Part shown: positions 1-4,897 of the stretch, one piece after another | How positions within the stretch are numbered: position 1 is the stretch's first letter | Layout: every line of letters starts with the position of its first letter | Assembly: GCA_023427125.1 (NCBI GenBank) | Contig: JAEZBP010000600.1 | Span: 1 to 5,306, forward strand | Direction of reading: 5' to 3' | DNA: 5,306 nucleotides | Source of the DNA: Pseudomonadota bacterium | GTDB taxonomy: Bacteria; Myxococcota_A; Polyangia; Polyangiales; Sandaracinaceae | Made by a program: the position numbers and the translations under genes | Notes under the pieces: generated by a model | What the model was told of the DNA's origin: nothing | Database searches by the model: none | What the model saw: the letters and a program-made list of their open reading frames with translations, nothing else

Positions 1-30
1 GTGGCGCGGGCCCAAGGAGGATCGCGATGA
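1..30 (+). CDS. Possible 3' end of an upstream gene (ATGA overlap)
   Basis: The frame that starts at base 1 is open for nine codons and ends at TGA 28-30. That stop overlaps the ATG (27-29) of the redoxin gene as ATGA, an arrangement typical of translationally coupled genes. Only nine residues are visible and another frame is open across this stretch too, so this is a suggestion from the stop/start overlap and not an identification. Confidence 0.2.
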   Translation: MARAQGGSR

Positions 31-725
31 AGAACACGACGTGGATGGCGCTCTCGCTCTCGGCCGGGCTGCTCAGCGCAGCGTGCGGCGAGCCGAGCCG
101 AGAGCCGACCGAGCCGGCGCGCGAAGAGGCGGTGGCCGAGCCGCAGGCCGAGGAGCAGCGGGTCGAGCAGCCGGCCGAACCGGCCTCGCCCGAGGCGCCC
201 GAGGTGGCGACGGTCGGGCAGCCGGCGCCCGACTTCACGCTGACCGATCAGGCCGGCGCCGAGCACCGGCTCTCGCAGTACCGCGGGCGGATCGTGGTGC
301 TCGAGTGGATCAACCCCGAGTGCCCGTACGTGCAGCGGCACTACCGCGCGCGGACGATGACGACGCTCGAGCAGGCGCTGCCCGACGATCAGGTGGTGTG
401 GCTGGCGATCGACTCCTCGCACTTCGTCCGGCCGGAGAGCTCGGAGACCTGGCGCACCGAGCATCAGATGGCCTACCCGGTGCTGCAGGATCCGGCGGGC
501 ACCGTGGGCCGCCTCTACGCCGCCCGCACGACCCCGCACATGTACGTCATCGACGCCGAGGGCACGCTCCGGTACGCGGGCGGCATCGACGACGACCCGC
601 GCGGCCAGAGCGCTACGCCGACCAACCACGTCGAGCGGGCGGTGCGCGCGCTGATGAGCGGCGAGCCGGTGCCCGCCCAGACGACCGAGCCCTACGGCTG
701 CACCGTGAAGTACCAGGAGGCGTAG
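27..725 (+). CDS. Redoxin/thioredoxin-fold lipoprotein with a single active-site cysteine
   Basis: A 232-residue protein. The start is fixed by AAGGAGG at 14-20, six bases before ATG 27. Residues 1-20 form a lipoprotein signal (hydrophobic stretch, then SAAC), so C20 is the likely lipidated residue. Residues 21-60 are a Glu/Ala/Pro-rich linker. Residues 62-210 match the AhpC-TSA/redoxin fold: GQPAPDFTL, the active-site segment EWINPECPYVQRHY (C99) and a cis-proline loop TTPHMYVID (P170). The usual CxxC is CPYV here, so the second active-site cysteine is missing. The only other cysteine after the signal is C225 in a terminal YGCTVKY motif, which I recall as typical of this thioredoxin-like subfamily. 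The protein is probably anchored on the outer face of a membrane and acts on thiols or peroxides. Its substrate is unknown. It is convergent with the small gene at 739-858, with 13 bp between stops. Confidence 0.9.
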   Translation: MKNTTWMALSLSAGLLSAACGEPSREPTEPAREEAVAEPQAEEQRVEQPAEPASPEAPEVATVGQPAPDFTLTDQAGAEHRLSQYRGRIVVLEWINPECPYVQRHYRARTMTTLEQALPDDQVVWLAIDSSHFVRPESSETWRTEHQMAYPVLQDPAGTVGRLYAARTTPHMYVIDAEGTLRYAGGIDDDPRGQSATPTNHVERAVRALMSGEPVPAQTTEPYGCTVKYQEA

Positions 726-738
726 GCGCGCGGTGCGG

Positions 739-858
739 TCAAGCCGCGAGGAGGTACGCGAGCGCGAGCCCGAACGAGAGCGTGGTCAGGACCATGCCGA
801 GCGCGCGCTCGCCCGTCGTCATCGCCTTCGTCATCCCAGCCTGTCGAGCTTCGTTCAT
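739..858 (-). CDS. Small single-span membrane protein, 39 aa
   Basis: A 39-codon reading frame that starts at ATG 858-856 and ends at TGA 741-739. A strong Shine-Dalgarno, GAGGTGA (870-864 on this strand), sits five bases before the ATG and is the main reason for calling the gene. It also selects this start over longer in-frame ones. Residues 1-18 are polar (MNEARQAGMTKAMTTGER). Residues 20-38 form one hydrophobic helix (LGMVLTTLSFGLALAYLLA) and the protein stops right after it. The function is not recognised; a tail-anchored helper peptide is one possibility. It is divergent from the stress-protein gene across 191 bp, which probably holds both promoters, though I cannot pick out clear -35/-10 boxes there. 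Confidence 0.6.
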   Translation of the reverse strand: MNEARQAGMTKAMTTGERALGMVLTTLSFGLALAYLLAA

Positions 859-863
859 CGGTC

Positions 864-870
864 TCACCTC
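864..870 (-). promoter_or_regulatory. Shine-Dalgarno of the 39-aa membrane protein
   Basis: On the minus strand this reads GAGGTGA. It is a seven-base match to the 16S rRNA 3' tail, placed five bases before ATG 858. It decides the start of the small gene and argues against the longer in-frame extension that begins near 1062. Confidence 0.6.
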
Positions 871-1049
871 GTGAGGGATGTGCAGTGTTCGTTCCAGCGG
901 TCGCGGGTGCCGGCGCGCGGCGCTTGGCTGCGCAGATCGTGCGCGGCCTCGCAGGCGCTGCGCGGCGAACGCCGCACACGTGGGGCTCGCCAGCGGTTGG
1001 CTGCGCGGGCCCGGTCGTTGCAGTGTGCTCCACCCCGAGGAGAACGAGC

Positions 1050-1592
1050 ATGACCGAGGCATATCGAATCGTGATTGGGATGGATCTCGAGGACGAAGGC
1101 GATCTCGCGCTGATGGAGGGCCTGCGCATCGGCGAGCCCATCGCGGCGGAGCTCCACGCGGTCCACGTGATCCCGACGCGGCGCGACACCGAGGTGCTGG
1201 CGCGCGTGCTCGACCTCGGGCTCTCGCGCCTGCGCGAGCGCGTCGCGAAGGTCGCGGTGAGCTCGCCCGTCGAGGTGCGGCTGCACGTGCGCTTCGGAGA
1301 CGCGGCCGCGACGCTGCATCAGGTCGCGGTCGACTACGACGCGGACCTCATCGTGGTCGGCACCCGCGGTCGCCGCGGCGTCGCGCGGGCCGTGCTCGGA
1401 TCGGTCGCCGAGTCCCTCGTGCGAACGGCGAAGCTGCCGGTGCTCGTCGCCCGCGCCAAGGAGCTCGAGGCGCTCGAGCGGACGCCCCAGCCCGATGAGC
1501 AACGCCCCGGCGCCCCGCTGCACGGCGATCAGCAGATCAGCGAGGTGATCCGCGTGGGGCCGCGGACCTCCCACATCGCCGGCCTGGTCTAG
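1050..1592 (+). CDS. Universal stress protein (UspA family), ATP-binding type
   Basis: A 180-residue protein. GAGGAG at 1037-1042 lies seven bases before ATG 1050, so I use this start and not the upstream in-frame ATG at 885, whose extra 55 residues are low-complexity and look untranslated. Residues 5-135 form a single Usp domain. IVIGMD (7-12) supplies the first strand and its Asp. LIVVGTRGRRG...GS (100-118) fits the ATP-binding Usp pattern G-x2-G-x9-G-[S/T] exactly, with G104, G107, G117 and S118. The domain closes with LPVLVAR (129-135). Residues 136-180 are a charged tail of about 45 residues beyond the usual end of about 140-150, with no recognised motif. Usp proteins are cytoplasmic, dimeric stress or starvation factors; the partner here is unknown. 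The gene stands alone and is followed by a stem-loop. Confidence 0.93.
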   Translation: MTEAYRIVIGMDLEDEGDLALMEGLRIGEPIAAELHAVHVIPTRRDTEVLARVLDLGLSRLRERVAKVAVSSPVEVRLHVRFGDAAATLHQVAVDYDADLIVVGTRGRRGVARAVLGSVAESLVRTAKLPVLVARAKELEALERTPQPDEQRPGAPLHGDQQISEVIRVGPRTSHIAGLV

Positions 1593-1596
1593 ACAT

Positions 1597-1634
1597 CTCG
1601 ACACCTGCCGGGCCCACGGAGCCCGAGGGTCGAG
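1597..1634. terminator. Stem-loop in the convergent Usp/cupin gap, likely terminator
   Basis: The left arm reads CTCGAC-a-CCT-gc-CGGGC and the right arm GCCCG-AGG-GTCGAG. That gives 14 G+C-rich base pairs interrupted only by left-arm bulges of one and two bases, with a seven-base loop. It begins four bases after the Usp stop codon and lies between two convergent genes, so it could end transcription from either side. No U-tract follows, so classical intrinsic termination is uncertain. The rest of the gap, 1635-1722, shows nothing I can identify. Confidence 0.45.
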
Positions 1635-1722
1635 CGGCCGTTACAGGAGCGGCGCGACGGAGGCTCGCGCGATCGGCATCACCTCCGCGGTCGACTGCCG
1701 CCGCAGCCTCGGCGCATCGGCC

Positions 1723-2268
1723 CTACCAGGCGCCGGCGGGCGGCAGCGGTCGCACGCCGAGCGCTCGAAACAGATGGCCAAGGCCACGGAAAGTCGCTTC
1801 TTTGACCCGCGAGACGGACCGGCTCGCCCGCACGTGGCCGTCGTGGACCACCAGCACGCAGAAGCCCGCGAAGCCGATCTGCTCGCGTCCACCGAAGCGA
1901 TAGGCGAGCGGGACGAGGAGGTCCTCCTGGAGCGAGCCGTCGAGGCTGACGTCGACGACCGCCGCCACGGAGTCGGGGTTGAGGAAGCGGTGCCGCACCC
2001 CGGCGGGCACGGTGACCTGTTCGCCGGGCCCGAGGTCGCTCGCCACGTCCTCGATCCAGATCCGCAGCGTGCCGGAGACGACGGCGAAGGTCTCACGCTC
2101 ACGCTCGTGCACGTGCTCGGGCGGCCCACTCTTGCCGGCCGCCAGCGTCCACCGGAAGCGGAACACGCCGTCGCCGGACTTGGCGGAGGTCTGAAACTCG
2201 AACTTCTCGCCGGTCATCGCGAAGTGGAGGACGGGCGGCGGTGAGGGCTCGACGGCGATCGCTTTCAT
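1723..2268 (-). CDS. Cupin-domain protein
   Basis: A 181-residue protein read from ATG 2268-2266 to TAG 1725-1723. It has one central cupin barrel. Motif 1 is H52-x-H54-x4-E59-x6-G66 (HVHERERET..SG). Motif 2 fits G-x5-P-x-G-x2-H-x3-N exactly: G82, P88, G90, H93, N97. H52, H54, E59 and H93 are the expected metal ligands, so a metal-bound beta-barrel is likely; the ligand or reaction is not predictable. Residues 110-181 are a less typical C-terminal extension with hydrophobic and basic stretches. There is no signal peptide, so it should be cytoplasmic. The gene is divergent from a TetR regulator, with the start codon inside their shared palindrome, so it is very probably that regulator's target. 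No Shine-Dalgarno precedes the start, which suggests a leaderless mRNA. An internal ATG at residue 18 has no better ribosome site. Confidence 0.85.
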   Translation of the reverse strand: MKAIAVEPSPPPVLHFAMTGEKFEFQTSAKSGDGVFRFRWTLAAGKSGPPEHVHERERETFAVVSGTLRIWIEDVASDLGPGEQVTVPAGVRHRFLNPDSVAAVVDVSLDGSLQEDLLVPLAYRFGGREQIGFAGFCVLVVHDGHVRASRSVSRVKEATFRGLGHLFRALGVRPLPPAGAW

Positions 2269-2288
2269 GTTATCAACGATAACATGAA
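2264..2288. promoter_or_regulatory. Palindromic operator spanning both start codons of the cupin/TetR pair
   Basis: A perfect inverted repeat with 11-bp arms, TTCATGTTATC and GATAACATGAA, separated by AAC. It fills the whole 15-bp gap between the divergent genes and runs into both coding sequences, so each gene opens with ATGAA on one arm. Placement and symmetry fit the binding site of a dimeric TetR-family protein controlling its own gene and the cupin. It is locally A+T-rich against G+C-rich flanks, and TATC on each strand could contribute to overlapping -10 elements of leaderless promoters. The symmetry is seen directly; the operator role is inferred. Confidence 0.8.
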
Positions 2289-2967
2289 GAGCGGCCCGGC
2301 ACGCAAGCGAGGACCGAGGCCGCGCGCCAAGCGCGCGGGGACGTTCCACCATGGCGAGCTGCGCGAGGCGCTGATCCGCGCCGCTGTCGCCGCGGTGGAG
2401 AAGCACGGGCACGAGTCGGTCTCGCTGCGGCCGCTCGCGGAGCGGGTCGGCGTCACCCAGCCCGCCGTGTACCGGCACTTCCGCGACAAGGGAGCGCTGC
2501 TCGCGGCGGTGGCCGAGCGCGCGTGGGGGGAGCTCGACGCCGCGATGCAGGAGGCGCGGGCGGGCGGCAGCGAGCCCTTCGACGCGATGCGCAGGGGCGG
2601 CCGCGCGTACGTCGAGTGGGCGCACGCGCACCCGAACCTCCTCCGACTCGTCAGCTCTCGCGTGCCGTCGGAGCAACGCACCGCGCCGCTCGCGCCTCCG
2701 CCGCGCGAGCACTTCCACGAGGGCATGGCCGGCCTCGTCCCGATCGACGACCCGAGGCTCGCCGACGCGTTCCGCGTCAGCTGGGCCTTCGCGCACGGCC
2801 TCGCGGTCCTGGTCGTCGAGCGCGTCTTCTCGCTCGTCGAGACCGACGAGGCGCGCCTCGCCGCCGCCTACGACGCCATCGACTGCTACGTCGAGATGCT
2901 GCGCGCGAGGTGGCCGGCGCGAGCGCTCCGCGCAGAGACCACCGGTCCTTCGGTCCGGGAGGACTAG
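2284..2967 (+). CDS. TetR/AcrR-family transcriptional regulator (WHG-type C-terminal domain)
   Basis: A 227-residue protein. After a very basic N-terminus (1-20, many Arg/Lys/Pro), residues 24-70 form the TetR DNA-binding domain. The helix-turn-helix is SLRPLAERVGVTQPAVYRHF (47-66), followed by the typical DKGALLAAVAERAW. Residues 80-212 are the helical ligand and dimerisation domain. YVEWAHAHPNLLRL (109-122) and WAFAHGLAVL (167-176) resemble the WHG-type TetR C-terminal domain, although the motif here is W-x3-HG. The inducer is unknown. ATG 2284 is the only reasonable start, but it has no Shine-Dalgarno and lies within the 2264-2288 palindrome, consistent with a leaderless, autoregulated gene. 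It is divergent from the cupin gene. Confidence 0.93.
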   Translation: MKSGPARKRGPRPRAKRAGTFHHGELREALIRAAVAAVEKHGHESVSLRPLAERVGVTQPAVYRHFRDKGALLAAVAERAWGELDAAMQEARAGGSEPFDAMRRGGRAYVEWAHAHPNLLRLVSSRVPSEQRTAPLAPPPREHFHEGMAGLVPIDDPRLADAFRVSWAFAHGLAVLVVERVFSLVETDEARLAAAYDAIDCYVEMLRARWPARALRAETTGPSVRED

Positions 2968-3004
2968 CCCGGATTATTCACGAGTGCGCCAGGGGTACGG
3001 CCCT

Positions 3005-3035
3005 GACCGCGCTCTTTGCTCGGAGCCGCGCGGTC
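3005..3035. terminator. Stem-loop downstream of the TetR gene, weak terminator candidate
   Basis: Perfect 8-bp arms GACCGCGC (3005-3012) and GCGCGGTC (3028-3035) around a 15-base loop, 37 bases after the TetR stop. There is no following U-tract. Position suggests transcript termination or 3'-end protection, but inverted repeats of this size also occur by chance in G+C-rich DNA. Confidence 0.25.
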
Positions 3036-3191
3036 GCCAGGGGGCCTCCACCTTCGGTCCTCCAACGAAATGCGGAGCGAGCTTCGGGCCGGAGGTGCGC
3101 GCCCGCTCAATGGGGGATGGATCGGCGCGCGCGAGGCGCGCTCGGGGAAGCACGCGTCGCCGCCGGTGGAGCTCGGGTCGATCACCGCGAG

Positions 3192-3211
3192 CGCCTGCTT
3201 CCCGGCAGGCG
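3192..3211. other. Short perfect stem-loop in the non-coding stretch
   Basis: Arms CGCCTGC (3192-3198) and GCAGGCG (3205-3211) form a 7-bp perfect stem with a six-base loop TTCCCG. It is not close to any gene end, so no role is assigned. Confidence 0.25.
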
Positions 3212-3445
3212 GATCGCGAGATGGAGCGGCCGCCCAGCCGCCTCCGGCGCCGGCCACGAGCTCGCGAGGGCGCTGGGCAAGCGAGCTGATCCATCACCCG
3301 ATCATGCCGGCCCGCGCGCCGGCGCACTCGATTCGCCGCTGCCGCTCAATGCGCGCGTTCGGCACGATCAATGCGTACGTCCAACGAACCTCGTCGCGGT
3401 GCGCCATCGTGTGCCTGTGGAGGCGGGGACGAGCGAGGAGCCGTG

Positions 3446-4429
3446 ATGAACAGGTGGATGGTGGTCGGGGCCGGGCTCTTGGCCGGGGCGTGCACCGTGG
3501 GAGAGCCCCAACGCGCGGAGAACAGGCCACCCCCCGTGCTCGACGCTGGCGGGTGTGATTTCGTGGTCGACGGCGCCTTCACCGTCGGGGGCGACGGCTG
3601 TGAGGAGTGGGCGGACGTGACGCCGCTCCGCGGGCGCTTCGGCGACCTGTACGTGGGCGTCGATCGAGACAGCAACCTGATCGTGCTCAACGACTGGCAC
3701 CTGCGCGATGACGCGCCGGCGAGCGCCGAGATGTACAATCTCTTCTGCCTCGGCACGGACATCGGCATGTTCGAGGTGCGCGTGTTCGGCGACCAGCACA
3801 TCGAGGCGTGGCGCGACGGAGAGCGCATCGACGAGCAGGTCGTGGGCCGATCGGGCTTCGGCCCGTCTCCGCTCACGCCGAAGGCCCACACGATCTTCGA
3901 GTTCCGCCTCGCGACCCTCCCGAGCTCGGTGCGCATCCTCGAGTGCGACCCCGCAGGAGGGAGGATCGGCACCCCAGCGCTCCCGCCCGAGGTGGTGCTC
4001 GCCGGCACATCGGGGTGCTTTCCGGGGAGCGCGCCCGAGATCGCGCACAACCTCGTCCGCGAGCCGAACCTCTTCGACTTCGCGATCGAGCCCGGCGGCG
4101 TGAGCGCCGCGTACATCACCCACGCGCCGCTCTTGCTCGGGACCGACACGATGGTGATCGAGCCGGGCGGCGAGATCACCATCCATGGCGCGCAGCTCGG
4201 CGAGGGCGGCGTCGTGCTCCTCGACGGCGCGCCGGCGGAGGTGAGCGCCTGGACCGACTCGAGCTTCACGCTGCGCATCCCCGAGACGGCCGGCGAGCGC
4301 GTCACGATCGCCGTAGACGTGGGCGGCGAGTCCTCGAACACGATCGTGCTCCGCTCGCGCTGCGTCCCCGCCTGCGCCGCCGGCGAGGTGTGCCAGCGCG
4401 GCGTCTGCCAGGCCGACGACCTCGACTGA
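3446..4429 (+). CDS. Lipoprotein with TIG/IPT-like domain and Cys-rich C-terminal tail, function unknown
   Basis: A 327-residue protein. GAGGAG (3435-3440) lies five bases before ATG 3446. An in-frame ATG at 3371 would add 25 residues and bury the signal peptide, so it is rejected. Residues 1-16 are a lipoprotein signal (MNRWMVVGAGLLAGAC, C16 lipidated). Residues 37-190 are an unrecognised beta-rich region with cysteines at 37, 52, 101, 167 and 191, some probably disulfide-bonded. Residues 233-303 look like an immunoglobulin-like TIG/IPT fold (VIEPGGEITIHGAQLGEG, then VLLDGAPAEV and FTLRIPETAGERVTIAV). Residues 306-321 form a compact CVPACAAGEVCQRGVC knot with cysteines 306, 310, 316 and 321, of a type I recall as frequent at the ends of myxobacterial surface lipoproteins. 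It is probably exposed on the cell envelope. Nothing shows an enzymatic role. Confidence 0.85.
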   Translation: MNRWMVVGAGLLAGACTVGEPQRAENRPPPVLDAGGCDFVVDGAFTVGGDGCEEWADVTPLRGRFGDLYVGVDRDSNLIVLNDWHLRDDAPASAEMYNLFCLGTDIGMFEVRVFGDQHIEAWRDGERIDEQVVGRSGFGPSPLTPKAHTIFEFRLATLPSSVRILECDPAGGRIGTPALPPEVVLAGTSGCFPGSAPEIAHNLVREPNLFDFAIEPGGVSAAYITHAPLLLGTDTMVIEPGGEITIHGAQLGEGGVVLLDGAPAEVSAWTDSSFTLRIPETAGERVTIAVDVGGESSNTIVLRSRCVPACAAGEVCQRGVCQADDLD

Positions 4430-4585
4430 AGTCGGCGCGCGCCTCCGGCCTGCGGTCCCCGGCCCGGGTCTCCACGCGACTTCGGCGCCGGCTCTCGGCG
4501 GGGCTGACTTTTGGCGGCGATTTCGCGACAGAATGTCAGTACGGCTGACAAACTGTCGCGATTTCGCCGGGGACCGTCACTGGAG

Positions 4586-4621
4586 CTGACTTTTTGTCGC
4601 GAATTCGTGACAGAAAGTCAG
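4586..4621. repeat. Best-preserved palindromic unit of the 41-bp array
   Basis: The left half is CTGACTTTTTGTCGCGAA and the right half TTCGTGACAGAAAGTCAG. All 18 mirror positions pair, 16 as Watson-Crick and two as G/T wobbles (unit positions 9/28 and 14/23). The centre is GAATTC. This is the reference copy for judging changes in the other units. Confidence 0.85.
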
Positions 4622-4824
4622 ATCTAGGCTCCTCGGCCTGCGATTTCGCAGGTGACTGCCGCTAGATTTGACTTGTTGTCGCGAGTTTGTGACAAAAAGT
4701 CAGATTTAGGCTTCCCGGCCGGCGATTTCTCCGCCGAAAGTGAGATGGGCTCACTTCGGCCGCCGATTTCGCGGCCCGAAGTCAGATCTGCCCAGTTTTT
4801 CGGCCGACGAGCTTGCGACGACGT

Positions 4825-4838
4825 CCCCGCTCGCGGGG
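4825..4838. other. Short hairpin between the last two degenerate array units
   Basis: CCCCGC (4825-4830) and GCGGGG (4833-4838) are perfectly complementary around TC. The hairpin lies 60 bases before the start of the Gly/Tyr-rich lipoprotein and is out of register with the 41-bp palindromes. It could be part of that gene's leader; no U-tract follows. Confidence 0.3.
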
Positions 4839-4897
4839 CTAGCTCCGATTTTGGGCGGCGACGCGCGGAGTGGTGCCGCTCCGAGTGGGAGCACGTC

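Larger units (their letters stand above)
2968..3445. other. 478-bp stretch without a convincing gene
   Basis: All frames give Arg/Pro/Ala-rich low-complexity translations with no family resemblance and no well-spaced ribosome site. Visible elements are an A+T-rich patch just after the TetR stop (ATTATTCA, 2973-2980), a 10-bp direct repeat CCTTCGGTCC (2947-2956 and 3051-3060), and TCAATGCG repeated at 3348 and 3369. There are also stem-loops at 3005-3035 and 3192-3211, and a third at 3306-3323 (GCCGGC arms, six-base loop). The patch could be the edge of a decayed mobile element, but no second end or transposase remnant is seen. The last part must hold the promoter of the lipoprotein gene at 3446. 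Confidence 0.5.
4463..4867. repeat. 41-bp-period array of about ten palindromic units
   Basis: Units start at 4463, 4504, 4545, 4586, 4627, 4668, 4709, 4750, 4791 and 4832: a strict 41-bp step made of a 36-bp imperfect palindrome and a 5-bp spacer. Unit positions 15-22 read CGATTTCG or a close variant in nine of ten units; the unit at 4791 is the exception. Outer arms are CTGAC...GTCAG in the best copies (4504, 4586; TTGAC at 4668, CTCAC at 4750). The unit at 4586 pairs along all 18 positions with two G/T wobbles. The seven units 4504-4785 are clear; 4463, 4791 and 4832 are degenerate but in phase. Units 4586+4627 and 4668+4709 form a second-order 82-bp repeat. The array fills most of the gap between two same-strand lipoprotein genes and contains no plausible gene. 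The function is unknown. Confidence 0.9.

Noticed and set aside
41..874. 277-aa plus-strand frame
   Set aside because: An Arg/Ala-rich out-of-frame reading of the redoxin gene, with no ribosome site.
998..1021. Sigma-54-like promoter (TGGC...TTGC) before the stress protein
   Set aside because: The GG to GC distance is about 21 bp and not the required spacing of about 10-12 bp.
885..1049. N-terminal extension of the stress protein from ATG 885
   Set aside because: The extra 55 residues are low-complexity, while ATG 1050 has a Shine-Dalgarno and directly precedes the first Usp strand.
864..1604. 246-aa minus-strand frame
   Set aside because: It is antisense to the universal stress protein, whose ATP-binding motif is exact. 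Its translation is His/Arg/Asp-rich noise typical of G+C-rich shadows.
1641..2129. 162-aa minus-strand frame overlapping the cupin
   Set aside because: It is a shifted reading of the cupin gene, Ser/Arg/Pro-rich, without the cupin motifs.
3110..3289. 59-codon Arg-rich frame from ATG 3110 with GGAGGT upstream
   Set aside because: The spacing to GGAGGT is 13 bases and the translation is almost all Arg/Ser/Pro/Ala with no protein-like pattern.
3371..3445. N-terminal extension of the TIG lipoprotein from ATG 3371
   Set aside because: It would place 25 residues before the signal peptide; ATG 3446 has GAGGAG at five bases.
2523..3446. 307-aa plus-strand frame crossing the TetR gene and the gap
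   Set aside because: Over its first half it is an out-of-frame shadow of TetR. It has no start signal and an Arg-rich composition throughout.
4463..4867. CRISPR array
   Set aside because: Spacers are only 5 bp and the repeats are degenerate palindromes. There are no 25-40 bp unique spacers and no cas genes.
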